DNA of 64,000 nt from Pannonibacter tanglangensis (GCF_009915685.1 NZ_JAABLP010000001.1); one strand, 5' to 3'. Shown: positions 44,335 to 52,004, numbered from the stretch's first letter. Notes: generated from the letters alone by a model not told the origin. Translations and numbers: made by a program.

Positions 44335-44973
44335 TCAGCCGCCGAGGCGGATCTCCACCAGCGGGATATGCGGCGCCTCGCCGGCCTCGAAATGGGTCAG
44401 GCTCAGGTCCAGGCTGTCCGTGTCGAAGCGCACCGGCACGTCGAACAGGAACCCGGCTGTCACCGCCGCCCCGTTGACCGGCGGTGTCGCCAGCACCACC
44501 TCGCGCGTCGCCGCATCAAAGGAAAAGCCGCCCGGCGGCAGCTCCGTGCCATTCACCGCCAGCTTCAGGCTGCCCGCCACCGGCAGGTCGATCACCCGGG
44601 CATAGGCGGCCGGCCCGCTGCCATAGACCTTGACCAGGGGATAGCGCGTCCGGCTGCCGGTACCCGTGCCGAGCGCAACATTCAGCGCCCCCGGCGCGCC
44701 GCCGGTCAGGGCCGAACTGTGGTCGAAGGGATCGCGGAAGCGGAACCCGGACATCCGCCCCCGCGCGCGCTCGAACAGCGCGACGACGGCGCGCAGGTCG
44801 GCGAGCGAGCGGATGCCCGAGCCCGCATCATAGCGCCGGCGGCTGTCGGCCCAGCGGGCGTTGCGCGTCTCCCGGCCGCTGGCCAGCGTCACCACCTCGG
44901 TGCGCCGCTCCGGCCCGCCCCGCGACCCGAAGGCAATCGGCAAGGGAAAACTCTCATCCAGAAAGGCGATCAT
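44335..44973 (-). CDS. DUF2460 GTA distal tail protein (g12 type)
   Basis: The 212-residue protein starts MIAFLDESFPLPIAFGSRGGPERRTEVVTLASGRETRNARWADSRRRYD, a hallmark of the DUF2460 (TIGR02217) family, followed by FRFRDPFDHSS. By homology it forms the distal tail ring between tube and hub. GAGG precedes the ATG closely. A 373-base interval containing a plus-strand gene separates it from the tape-measure gene, so it may need its own promoter or read-through. Confidence 0.94.
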   Translation of the reverse strand: MIAFLDESFPLPIAFGSRGGPERRTEVVTLASGRETRNARWADSRRRYDAGSGIRSLADLRAVVALFERARGRMSGFRFRDPFDHSSALTGGAPGALNVALGTGTGSRTRYPLVKVYGSGPAAYARVIDLPVAGSLKLAVNGTELPPGGFSFDAATREVVLATPPVNGAAVTAGFLFDVPVRFDTDSLDLSLTHFEAGEAPHIPLVEIRLGG

Positions 44974-45069
44974 CGCTGCCTCTCCCCGAAGTTGTGATGG
45001 GTTTGATCTGTCTCAAGGACCGGCCGGGCTGCTGCCGCCATGGTCGGATCGGACAAGGAGTTGAGACCA

Positions 45070-45324
45070 ATGAGTCACGTACCCCACGAACTGCATGAAG
45101 AATTTCCCGCCGCTGCCGGCGCTCTCCACGCGCTGAAGCTGTCGAATGCCCATTTCGTCAAGCTGTCGGACGAGTATCACGAGGTAAACCGCGAGATTCA
45201 TCGCATCGAGACCGACATTGCGCCCGCCTCCGACGAGGCCCTCGAGACCCTCAAGAAGCAGCGCCTTCACCTGAAGGACCAGATCGCGGCCATGCTCGCC
45301 GCCGAGGAAAACACCGGCTCCTGA
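45070..45324 (+). CDS. YdcH-type (DUF465) small coiled-coil protein inside the GTA cluster, opposite strand
   Basis: The 84-residue acidic helical protein ends with the DUF465 pattern: LKLSNAHFVKLSDEYHEVNREIHRIETD and LKKQRLHLKDQIAAMLA. AAGGAG lies nine bases before the ATG at 45070. YdcH-like proteins are small cytoplasmic coiled coils of unknown function that are widespread in alphaproteobacteria. This one is the only plus-strand gene between 26.5 and 56.3 kb and separates the tape-measure from the DUF2460 gene. Its transcript would run toward, and possibly antisense to, the tape-measure gene (stop only 22 bases away). Confidence 0.87.
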   Translation: MSHVPHELHEEFPAAAGALHALKLSNAHFVKLSDEYHEVNREIHRIETDIAPASDEALETLKKQRLHLKDQIAAMLAAEENTGS

Positions 45325-45346
45325 GCCCCTCCTCTTCAAGCCGGTG

Positions 45347-45916
45347 TTAGAGCCCGCGCCGTCCCCGTCCGACGGCGCGGGCCACCATCGCCGACACCTG
45401 GGCCTCCGACCTGCGGAAACTCTCCGCGTCCCGGGTCGTCACGTTCACCACCACCGGCCCGCCTGTACCGCCGGCACCGCTGCCTGACATGGCAACGCCC
45501 AGGCGCCCGTCGGCCCCGCGCGCCAGCGGCAGGATCGCCTCGGCCCCGGCCTCGCCCATGAGGCCCAGGCCGCCCGCATGTCCAAAGAAGGTCGGCTGAG
45601 CGACCACGCCTCCGTCGGCAAAGGCGGTCACGCCGCCACTGATCAGGCTCGACAGCCCGTCTGTCCCGAACAGCCCCCCCGCCATAGACCCGACCAGCGT
45701 GTCGAGCGGCTTCAGCGCCTGTCCCAGAACGCGGGAGGACAGGCTCAGCACCATCTGCCTCATCACGCTGTCCAGCGCCTTGCCGTCGACCAGCGCCGCC
45801 TTCAGGCCCGTGCTCATCAGGCGCGAGAACTCGCCGGCCGAGCGGGTCATGTCCTGCATCTGCGCGCTCATCCGGCCCATGTCAGCGGTCAGACCGCGGT
45901 CGCTGTCATCCTCCAT
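45347..45916 (-). CDS. GTA tape-measure-like tail protein (g11 type)
   Basis: The 189-residue protein is mostly helical at the N-terminus (MGRMSAQMQDMTRSAGEFSRLMSTGLKAALVDGKALDSVMRQM), with a glycine-rich hydrophobic segment and the conserved end GLGLMGEAGAEAILPLARGADGRLGV. It is very short for a tape measure, as in RcGTA, which has a short tail. I chose the ATG at 45916, which overlaps the upstream stop by one base (TGATG) and has GGGAG 7 bases upstream. Confidence 0.92.
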   Translation of the reverse strand: MEDDSDRGLTADMGRMSAQMQDMTRSAGEFSRLMSTGLKAALVDGKALDSVMRQMVLSLSSRVLGQALKPLDTLVGSMAGGLFGTDGLSSLISGGVTAFADGGVVAQPTFFGHAGGLGLMGEAGAEAILPLARGADGRLGVAMSGSGAGGTGGPVVVNVTTRDAESFRRSEAQVSAMVARAVGRGRRGL

Positions 45917-46131
45917 CACGGCGCTCCCTCATCCGGAAACTCGGTCATCAGCCGGGCCAGATCCCTGCGGCTCAGGGCCACCGCCCGCCGGGTCACCCCC
46001 AGCGCCAGCGCCAGTTCGCGGGGCGTCGCGGCCCAGGTCGTGGCCGGGCTCCAGCCCAGCCGGTTCATCGCGAGAAAAAGGGCAAGGTCCCAGGGAAACG
46101 GCTCCGCCGATCCGGGCCTTGCCCTGCTCAA
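45916..46131 (-). CDS. GTA tail assembly chaperone (g10.1 type), TTG start
   Basis: The 71-residue protein contains the rcc01693-type pattern FPWDLALFLAMNRLGWSPATTWAATPRELALALG. No ATG or GTG precedes this motif in frame; the TTG at 46131 overlaps the stop of the upstream gene as TTGA, which makes it the best start and implies coupled translation. An internal ATG would cut off the conserved FPWD part. By homology it helps tail tube assembly. Confidence 0.82.
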   Translation of the reverse strand: MSRARPGSAEPFPWDLALFLAMNRLGWSPATTWAATPRELALALGVTRRAVALSRRDLARLMTEFPDEGAP

Positions 46132-46472
46132 GGGCGCGCGCCAGCATCCTCCTCGCCCGCCTCGCCGGTGCCGAACGTTACCCTCAGCAGGTCGGCGGCA
46201 ATCGCGGCATAGCCCGGTGCGCCGCCCGGCGCCCGCATCGCGGCCACCTGGTCGTCGCTCACCACGTGACCGGCCCCGCGCAGGCCGGCGCCCAGCACCC
46301 TGACCAGATCGCGGGCCGACAGCCGGCCGGACCCGAACCGCTCGACGAGCCCGTTCAGATCCTCGACCGCAAAGGCCGCCTCCAGCTCGGCCAGCGCGCC
46401 CAGTGTCAGCACCAGCGTCCACTCCCGGCCGTCCAGCATGGCCGAAATCTCTCCGCGCAGCCGGTTCACCAT
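46128..46472 (-). CDS. GTA family tail protein (g10 type)
   Basis: The 114-residue protein contains MVNRLRGEISAMLDGREWTLVLTLGALAELEAAFAVEDLNGLVERF, which matches the GTA g10 family, thought to act as tail assembly chaperone partner of the 71-residue protein encoded next. It follows the major tail protein by 13 bases and overlaps the next gene by 4. No membrane segments. Confidence 0.9.
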   Translation of the reverse strand: MVNRLRGEISAMLDGREWTLVLTLGALAELEAAFAVEDLNGLVERFGSGRLSARDLVRVLGAGLRGAGHVVSDDQVAAMRAPGGAPGYAAIAADLLRVTFGTGEAGEEDAGARP

Positions 46473-46485
46473 CGCCGTTTCCCCC

Positions 46486-46899
46486 TCAGATCGCGGTAAA
46501 GGTCAGTTCGCCGGCCGATTCGAGCGCCATCTCGTAGGTCACCTCGCCGTCATGCTGGCCGGCATAGTCCAGCGCCGTGATCTGGAACGGGCCGTCGAGC
46601 GTGCCGAAGCTCGGCACCACCACCTGCCAGCGCCGGATCTCGCCGGAAAAGAACAGGCTGCGCGTCTGCACGTCGCTGGTCCCGTCCCGGAAGACGCCGG
46701 ACCCGGAAATGCTGGCCGCGCGCGTGCCGGCCCCGTCCAGCAGTTCCCGCCAGCGCCCGGTGCTGTCGGCGCTGGTGATGTCGACCGCCGGGGCACTCAG
46801 CGCGATGCGCCGCGCCCGCAGTCCCGCGACGGTGATGAAGGAACCGCTGCCGGTCTGGTCCAGTTTCAAAAGCAGGTCACGTCCACGCTGCGCCGCCAT
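46486..46899 (-). CDS. GTA major tail protein (g9 type, TP901-1 family)
   Basis: A 137-residue protein, MAAQRGRDLLLKLDQ... with ITSADSTGRWRELLDGAGTRAASISGSGVFRD in the middle, the standard TP901-1-like tail tube signature, ending VTYEMALESAGELTFTA. It polymerises into the tail tube. GGGAG lies 7 bases before the ATG at 46899. A 135-base gap separates it from the DUF3168 gene and holds no coding sequence. Confidence 0.94.
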   Translation of the reverse strand: MAAQRGRDLLLKLDQTGSGSFITVAGLRARRIALSAPAVDITSADSTGRWRELLDGAGTRAASISGSGVFRDGTSDVQTRSLFFSGEIRRWQVVVPSFGTLDGPFQITALDYAGQHDGEVTYEMALESAGELTFTAI

Positions 46900-47034
46900 G
46901 GCTTGTCTCCCGGTCAGGTGAATTGAAGAACGTTTGTCTGGCCTCTGCCCGCGATCACCGGACGCCGCCCTGCGGCCCGGCAGGGGCTCACAGGACAGCA
47001 CAGGGCAGGACAGGGCTGACGGCGCGGCACCGCC

Positions 47035-47436
47035 TCAGGGCTCCGTCACGGCGCGAAGCCTCGCGCCGGCCCGCCAGGTCCGCCCATCCGTCATGCGCCG
47101 GCTGGTCATCTCGATCCGCCGGATGGAGATCAGCTTGGCGCCGGTGATGGCGACCGTCGTCGTCTCGAGCGTCGTCACCGCGAGGACGAGCGCGTCCATC
47201 GCCTCGTCGCGGCTCGGCGCACGCGAGTAGACAGCAAGATCCAGCTCGTGCTCCTCGCCCTCGCTGAGGAGGCCGCAGAGCAGCCGGCTTGCGAGGGCTT
47301 CCAGCGTCAGATAGGGCAGCGGCTGCCCCCGCGGCGGCCCGTCGTAGAGCCTGGCACCGCCAAGCAGCGTCAGCAGCGCCGGGGTTGCCGCCAGTTTCGC
47401 AAGCACCGCGCTGCGGAGATTGAGGCCATTGCTCAT
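47035..47436 (-). CDS. DUF3168 GTA tail terminator protein (g8 type)
   Basis: The 133-residue protein has the DUF3168 pattern (RSAVLAKLAATPALLTLLGGARLYDGPPRGQPLPYLTLEAL; HELDLAVYSR; RRMTDGRTWRAGARLRAV). It is a neck/tail-terminator-like protein at the head-tail junction. It overlaps the preceding head-closure gene by 4 bases. Confidence 0.93.
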   Translation of the reverse strand: MSNGLNLRSAVLAKLAATPALLTLLGGARLYDGPPRGQPLPYLTLEALASRLLCGLLSEGEEHELDLAVYSRAPSRDEAMDALVLAVTTLETTTVAITGAKLISIRRIEMTSRRMTDGRTWRAGARLRAVTEP

Positions 47437-47756
47437 GCGCCCTCCTCCTCGAGCATCAGCTCGATCTGCCGTCGGCGGCCGTCCCGGTCACGCGCGGCCA
47501 GAACGCGGAAGCTGTGCCCCTCGGCCGTCACCCTCCAGCCGCCGGTGATGTCGGCGCGAAAACGCAGGGTCATGCGGTGGGTGGCGCCGCCGTCGAGGCG
47601 TCCCGCCGCCACCGCCTCGCCCTGGGACAGGCCGGCCAGCTCGGCGAACGCCAGCCCGATGTCGGTGAACCCGGCCGTGGCCTGCCCGTTCGCCGCAACA
47701 CTCAGCTCCGGCCGCCACAGGCGGACGGACAGCCGATAGGCACCCGCGCCGCTCAC
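47433..47756 (-). CDS. GTA head closure protein (g7 type)
   Basis: The 107-residue protein has the head-tail adaptor pattern (GEAVAAGRLDGGATHRMTLRFRADITGGWRVTAEGHSFRVLAARDRDGRRRQIELMLEEE). The GTG at 47756 overlaps the connector gene stop (GTGA) and marks the start; longer in-frame readings run antisense-like inside the connector gene. It seals the portal after DNA packaging. Confidence 0.9.
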   Translation of the reverse strand: MSGAGAYRLSVRLWRPELSVAANGQATAGFTDIGLAFAELAGLSQGEAVAAGRLDGGATHRMTLRFRADITGGWRVTAEGHSFRVLAARDRDGRRRQIELMLEEEGA

Positions 47757-48322
47757 AGCAGCGGCATCCGGAAGGGCATCAAGAGCCGGTCGAGACCGAA
47801 CGGCAGGCTCGCCATGGCAAGGTCCGTCCCCGCCTCGCGGTTCTCGTACCAGTGCGCGGCGAGCAGGCGCACCGCCTGCCGGAGCGCCTCGGGGACTGCG
47901 CCGGGCGACGCCCCGTATCCGGCCGTGAAGTCGATCTCGAGCCCGTTCACCGGCTCCACCCCGGAGCCCGTGTCCGGCGCCACCACCAGCCGCGCCGGCT
48001 CGGTGCCCCGCCGGAGCGTCCAGGCGGCGGGGGCCAGCGTCACCGGCATGCCGTCCGCGCCATAGACCGTCACCGCCGTCACCGACAGCACCGGGGCCAG
48101 CGGCAGCCGCAGGATGCGTCCCGCCGGCCAGCCGTCCAGCGCGATGCGCCAGCCCTGCGTGATCAGCGCCCGCCGCGTCACCTGTTCCACATGCTCGCGC
48201 GCGGCCCTGATCAGGCTGGCGAGCAATCCGTCCTCCTCGGTCTGCACCAGCCTCAGCTGGGCCCGAAGCTCCGCCAGCGTCACCGGCTCCACTGCCGGCG
48301 CGCTCGTCAGCCAATGTGTCAT
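47753..48322 (-). CDS. GTA head-tail connector protein (g6 type)
   Basis: The 189-residue protein starts MTHWLTSAPAVEPVTLAELRAQLRLVQTEEDGLLASLIRAAREHVEQVTRRAL, the phiE125 gp8-like connector signature, and ends with a helical YENREAG region. It forms the ring beneath the portal. The ATG at 48322 has AGAGG upstream, a GTG two codons earlier is possible. The 182-base gap in front of it contains a repeat and the AGGAA-N4-TTCCT dyad, so a transcript may start or be controlled here. Confidence 0.93.
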   Translation of the reverse strand: MTHWLTSAPAVEPVTLAELRAQLRLVQTEEDGLLASLIRAAREHVEQVTRRALITQGWRIALDGWPAGRILRLPLAPVLSVTAVTVYGADGMPVTLAPAAWTLRRGTEPARLVVAPDTGSGVEPVNGLEIDFTAGYGASPGAVPEALRQAVRLLAAHWYENREAGTDLAMASLPFGLDRLLMPFRMPLL

Positions 48323-48336
48323 GGCCACCTCTTTTC

Positions 48337-48350
48337 AGGAATTTTTTCCT
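48337..48350. promoter_or_regulatory. AGGAA-N4-TTCCT dyad upstream of the GTA connector gene
   Basis: AGGAATTTTTTCCT lies 14 bases before the connector ATG. On the minus strand it reads TAGGAAAAAATTCCT. It differs by one base from a dyad beside the promoter of the whole cluster (54237-54250, TAGGAAATAATTCCT). AT-rich sequence is rare in this GC-rich cluster. A shared activator or repressor site is likely but unproven. Confidence 0.55.
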
Positions 48351-48390
48351 ATTTTCATTCACCCGTCAGCCATCGGAACGGCCTCGGAGC

Positions 48391-48440
48391 CCTCTCCCCC
48401 TTGAGGGGGAGATGTCTGCGTCAGCAGACAGAGGGGGGTG
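48391..48440. repeat. Palindromic intergenic repeat, copy 1 (long form)
   Basis: CTCCCCC-TTGA-GGGGGAG (48394-48411) is followed by TGTCTGC-GTCA-GCAGACA (48413-48430) and GAGGGGGGT. The second copy at 52040-52070 has the same flanks but lacks the middle hairpin. The sequence resembles GC-rich palindromic elements that are scattered between genes in Hyphomicrobiales genomes (memory, not searched). It lies downstream of the capsid gene. Confidence 0.75.
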
Positions 48441-48466
48441 CTGCACCTCGGGTTGCGGAAAGTGAT

Positions 48467-48492
48467 CGCGCCTTGCACCTCGGCAAGGCGCG
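48467..48492 (-). terminator. Hairpin directly after the GTA capsid gene
   Basis: CGCGCCTTGC (48467-48476) and GCAAGGCGCG (48483-48492) form a perfect 10-bp stem with a 6-base loop, 12 bases beyond the capsid stop. No T-run follows on the minus strand, so it may be a partial terminator or an RNA-stabilising 3' end that raises capsid expression over tail genes. Confidence 0.6.
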
Positions 48493-48504
48493 GTCCCCCC
48501 TCCC

Positions 48505-49743
48505 TTACACCGCGAACACCAGCAGCTTGATCGCGGCGAAGTCCTGCACGCCGCCGCCGACGCGCTTGGTCGTGTAGAAGAGCACGTAGGGCTTGGCCGA
48601 ATAGGGGTCGCGCAGGATGCGCACGCCCTGGCGGTCGACCACCAGATAGCCGCGCTGGAAGTCGCCGAAGGCGATGGCGGCGGCGTTGGCGGCGATGTCG
48701 GGCATCGCTTCGGCCTCGGTGACGGGGAAGTTGATCAGCGTCGCCGGGGCACCGGCGCTCGCCGGCGGCTGCCAGATGTAGTTGCCGTCGGCGTCCTTCA
48801 TCTTGCGCACCGCCGCCTGGGTGCGGCGGTTCATGACAAAGCGGGCGTTCTGGCGGTATCCGGCGCGCAGCGCATAGATGAGATCGATCAGCCTGTCGCC
48901 CGGATTGGTCGCGGCGAAGTTGCCGGCAACGCCCGTGTTCAGCGTGCCGAGCGACCCCCAGGCCCAGGAGGCATCGGCAACACGCGGCACCGACAGGAAG
49001 CCGGTCGGCTTGTTGATGCCGTCGCCGTTGACGAAGGCCGTGCCTTCCTGCTCGGCAAAGACCATCTCGATCTCTTCCGCGATCCAGGCGTCCACGTCCA
49101 CGGCCGCATCATCCAGCAGCGCCGAGGTGGCCGAGGGCATGGCATAGAGTTCCATGGTCGGGAAGGTCAGCTCCGCCAGCGTCTGGCTGTTGGTCTGCGG
49201 CCGTGCGGCGGTCTCGCCCACCCAGCCGGCCTGCGGCCCGGTCAGGGAATAGGGCTTCTTGAACACGCTGCCCGACACCTGCCGGTTGCCGGCAATGGCG
49301 CGGATCGGCGACACGTTGGCCAGCCGCATGAGGATGCCGCTTTCCGTCTCCGCCGGCACCAGGAAGCCGCCGTCCGGGTTGGAGCCGATCGACAGAGCCT
49401 TCATCTCCAGCGCCTTCAGCCCGTCGTCGCGGCCCTCGCGCATATAGGCGTCAAACGCCGCCTTGTGCTCCAGCCCGGCGCCATGGCGCGGCGTCTCGCC
49501 GGAGAGTTCCGGCCGCCGGGCCTTCAGGGTCAGTTCGTCCAGCCGACGCTGCGTCTTGTCGAGGGCCGCATCCAGCCGGTTCAGCTTGTCCAGCGTCACC
49601 ACATCCGCGCTGCCGCGCGTCTCCAGTTCGGCCAGCCGCGTGTCATTGGCATCGCGGTAGGCGGCAAAGGCCGACTGCAGGTCGTCCAGCGCCTGGCGCG
49701 GCTCCAGTCCATAGGCCTTGGTCTCAAGCATCATCTCGTTCAT
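48505..49743 (-). CDS. GTA major capsid protein (g5, HK97 fold)
   Basis: The 412-residue protein has an N-terminal coiled-coil scaffold of about 100 residues (LQSAFAAYRDANDTRLAELETRGSADVVTLDKLNRLDAALDKTQRRLDELTLKARRPELSG), expected to be cut off by the prohead protease. The HK97 core follows (AFDAYMREGRDD, SIGSNPDGGFLVPAE, FVNGDGINKPTGFLSVP, FGDFQRGYLVVDRQGVRILRDPYSAKPYVLFYTTKRVGG). It builds the small head that packages host DNA. GGAG lies 7 bases before the ATG at 49743; an ATG nine codons earlier overlaps the protease end. Confidence 0.96.
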   Translation of the reverse strand: MNEMMLETKAYGLEPRQALDDLQSAFAAYRDANDTRLAELETRGSADVVTLDKLNRLDAALDKTQRRLDELTLKARRPELSGETPRHGAGLEHKAAFDAYMREGRDDGLKALEMKALSIGSNPDGGFLVPAETESGILMRLANVSPIRAIAGNRQVSGSVFKKPYSLTGPQAGWVGETAARPQTNSQTLAELTFPTMELYAMPSATSALLDDAAVDVDAWIAEEIEMVFAEQEGTAFVNGDGINKPTGFLSVPRVADASWAWGSLGTLNTGVAGNFAATNPGDRLIDLIYALRAGYRQNARFVMNRRTQAAVRKMKDADGNYIWQPPASAGAPATLINFPVTEAEAMPDIAANAAAIAFGDFQRGYLVVDRQGVRILRDPYSAKPYVLFYTTKRVGGGVQDFAAIKLLVFAV

Positions 49744-49786
49744 CGCTGTCTCCGCGTTGGGCAGGGGCATGATCTCGGGCGGCGGC

Positions 49787-50215
49787 TCATCGCGCCGCGG
49801 TCTCCGCCGGCAGAGGCGTCAGCCGCGCTGCCGGGTGTTCGGGAAAGGTCACCAGCGACACTTCCCAAAGGTCGATTTCGGTGAGGCGCCGTCGGATACC
49901 GCCCTCACCCTTCACGGCCGCCAGGGCGCGAAAGCCGATGGAGAGTCCGTCCAGCGCCCCGGCGCTGATCAGCTCCGCCGCCTCGCGCGCCGCGGCCACG
50001 CCGGTCAGCAGCCGTCCGCTCACATAGAGGCCGTGCGCGTCCTCCCGCGCCTTCTCCCAGATGCCGATGGGCTGCATCCGGTCGTGCTGCCACAGCATCC
50101 GCATGGCCGCCGTCCCGCGCCGGGCGAGCGAACGGGCAAAGGCGCCCGGCAGCACCACGTCGCCTGCGCCATCGGGCTGATGGAACACGCTGGCGTATCC
50201 GGCAAAGCGGGTCAT
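49787..50215 (-). CDS. GTA prohead protease (g4, HK97 family)
   Basis: The 142-residue protein starts MTRFAGYASVFHQPDGAGDVVLPGAFARSL, the HK97 prohead protease signature. The likely catalytic histidine is in MLWQHD and the serine in GLSIGF. It cleaves the capsid delta domain during maturation. The ATG overlaps the preceding small gene (ATGA). Confidence 0.93.
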   Translation of the reverse strand: MTRFAGYASVFHQPDGAGDVVLPGAFARSLARRGTAAMRMLWQHDRMQPIGIWEKAREDAHGLYVSGRLLTGVAAAREAAELISAGALDGLSIGFRALAAVKGEGGIRRRLTEIDLWEVSLVTFPEHPAARLTPLPAETAAR

Positions 50216-50400
50216 CGCGCCGCATCCCGATGGCTGGGCGTCTGGTCCGTGATCTGGCCAAGCCGCTGCAACGTTGCGGCAAAGGCGGCAAACACCCGCG
50301 CGGGCCGGGCCTGCGGCATGGGTCTGCAGTTCAGGTTCAAGGTCAGGCTGCGGGCAGGCGTCATCGCCCCGCCACGGGCCAAAAGGCCTGTGTCCGTCAT
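50212..50400 (-). CDS. Small GTA-cluster protein between portal and protease
   Basis: The 62-residue basic protein, MTDTGLLARGGAMTPARSLTLNLNCRPMPQARPARVFAAFAATLQRLGQI, has no recognisable domain. AAGGAG lies nine bases before the ATG, and the stop overlaps the protease start. Small genes occur at this position in GTA clusters (g3.5 in RcGTA), but I cannot show sequence relationship. Function unknown. Confidence 0.7.
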   Translation of the reverse strand: MTDTGLLARGGAMTPARSLTLNLNCRPMPQARPARVFAAFAATLQRLGQITDQTPSHRDAAR

Positions 50401-50531
50401 GACTTGGCTCTCCTTGTCGAGGTTCTGAGTCCGGCTTGCCCGCTTCATGCGGCAGGCGAGCCCGGCGCTTCATCGCGCTACGTCACGCGGCGCCGTTTCG
50501 TGAGTCTTCCGAATCGCTTGGCCCCGGCTCC

Positions 50532-50729
50532 TCAGCCGCCGTCATGGTCGTTGAAGATCTGATTCAAGCGCTCGATCTCATCCACGAACTGGCTGAAGCG
50601 CCGGTTCGAGGCGGACAGCTCCTTCAGCAGCAGCCCGGCTAGGGCCGAGGCCGATCCCGCCCACAGCAGCAGCGCCAGATGGGCCAGGTCGCCGCGTTCG
50701 ACGACGGCGGTGAGGACCGCATCAGTCAT
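50532..50729 (-). CDS. Small membrane protein following the GTA portal gene
   Basis: The 65-residue protein begins MTDAVLTAVVERGDLAHLALLLWAGSASALAGLLLKELSASNRRFSQFVDEIERLNQIF, with one membrane helix at about 14-35 and a charged amphipathic C-terminal helix. The ATG overlaps the portal stop by 8 bases, so it belongs to the GTA transcript. Position as in RcGTA g3.5; the function is unknown. A 131-base gap with three GANTC sites follows. Confidence 0.75.
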   Translation of the reverse strand: MTDAVLTAVVERGDLAHLALLLWAGSASALAGLLLKELSASNRRFSQFVDEIERLNQIFNDHDGG

Positions 50730-51942
50730 TGCCCTGCCCTGCTGCCTCGTCTGATCCGGCGCGGCGGCCGTAGCCCACCGCCGCCCGCTTCTCGTCCTCC
50801 GACAGAAAATCCGCGGCCCCCACGCGCCGCCACAGGGCCTCGCGCTCCGGCGACAGCGCCTCGATGGCATCGGCGTCCGGTTCCAGCCGCAGCGGCGCGC
50901 CATAGGCCGGGGCCAGCCAGTTCGACAGGCTCAGCGCCGTCCGCCGGACAAGCGGCAGCACGGTCTGGCGCCAGAAGGCCCGGTTGGCTTCCTGGTAATT
51001 GGCAAAGGTGTTGTCGCCGGGAATGCCGATCAGCATCGGCGGCACACCGAAGGCCAGCGCGATCTCGCGTGCGGCCTCGCGCTTGGCCTCGATGAAATCC
51101 ATGTCCTTGGGCGTCAGGCCCATCGGCCGCCAGTCCAGCCCGCCTTCCAGCAGCAGCGGCCGGCCGGCGTTGCGCGCGCCCTGATAGCCCTCCTCCAGTT
51201 CCGCCTTCAGCCGCTCGAACTGGTCCAGCGACAGGTTGGCCCCCTCACCTGCGCCATAGACCAGCGCACCGGAGGGCCGCGCCGCGTTGTCGAGCAGCGC
51301 CTTGTTCCATCCGGCGGCCGCGTTGTGGATGTCGAGGCTCACCTGTGCCGCCTCGATCGGCGCGCAGCCATAATGGTCCGACAGCGGGTGAAACAGCGTC
51401 AGCTGCCGCACCTGCGGCACATCGCCAAGGCCGCTCAGCCGCAGCGACTTGCCGCCCACCTGATACTCGAACGCCTCCGGCCAGCCGGACGTCCCGGGCA
51501 CCACCTTCACCCGGTCGGGGCGCAGCACATGCAGCTCCGCCGGCAGGGCATCCGCGTCTTCGCTGACATAGATCCGCTCGACATAGGCATTGCCCGCCAC
51601 CAGCAGGTGACCGAACAGGGTCTCCAGAAAATCCGGCCCGCTCTGGCCCCGGTTGGGCCGCGCCAGCAGGCGCAGCAGCGGGTGCTCCGTCAGTTCCTCT
51701 TCCTCGGAAAACAGGCTCAGCGGCACATTCGCCGCCGCCTCGCTGACCATGCGCACCGCCCGGTAGACAACCGGGTTGCGCAGGTAGCCTTCCCGCGCCA
51801 GCGCCGCATAATCACGCGGGCTCCACACGGGCCGACCACCGCTGGCAAAGGCGATCAGCGGCGCCGTGCGCGAGGCCTTTTCCTCGTCAAGTGCTGCCCC
51901 GCGCGGTTTGAAAACTGAGTCCAGAAGCCGTGCCAACCCCAT
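50722..51942 (-). CDS. GTA portal protein (g3, HK97 type)
   Basis: The 406-residue protein has portal motifs: YLRNPVVYRAVRMVSEAAANVPLSLF, LLARPNRGQSGPDFLETLFGHLLVAGNAYVE, and the helical stem with MDFIEAKREAAREIALAFGVPPMLIGIPGDNTFANYQEANRAFWRQTVLPL. It forms the dodecameric channel for DNA entry. The ATG at 51942 follows GGATTCAGGATC. The 185-base gap upstream carries a palindromic repeat and several GANTC sites. Confidence 0.96.
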   Translation of the reverse strand: MGLARLLDSVFKPRGAALDEEKASRTAPLIAFASGGRPVWSPRDYAALAREGYLRNPVVYRAVRMVSEAAANVPLSLFSEEEELTEHPLLRLLARPNRGQSGPDFLETLFGHLLVAGNAYVERIYVSEDADALPAELHVLRPDRVKVVPGTSGWPEAFEYQVGGKSLRLSGLGDVPQVRQLTLFHPLSDHYGCAPIEAAQVSLDIHNAAAGWNKALLDNAARPSGALVYGAGEGANLSLDQFERLKAELEEGYQGARNAGRPLLLEGGLDWRPMGLTPKDMDFIEAKREAAREIALAFGVPPMLIGIPGDNTFANYQEANRAFWRQTVLPLVRRTALSLSNWLAPAYGAPLRLEPDADAIEALSPEREALWRRVGAADFLSEDEKRAAVGYGRRAGSDEAAGQGND

Positions 51943-52004
51943 GATCCTGAATCCTTTTTCCGCATCAGTTAAGAGATTGAATCCACGGCCTCACAGCTTG
52001 AGTC
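51917..52004. promoter_or_regulatory. Cluster of four GANTC sites at the portal gene start
   Basis: GAGTC at 51917, GAATC at 51949, GAATC at 51979 and GAGTC at 52000 lie within 88 bases spanning the portal start. At this base composition one site per about 300 bases is expected. A further TTAAC lies at about 51968 on the minus strand. This suggests CcrM/CtrA-linked control of this segment, which is inferred. Confidence 0.45.
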
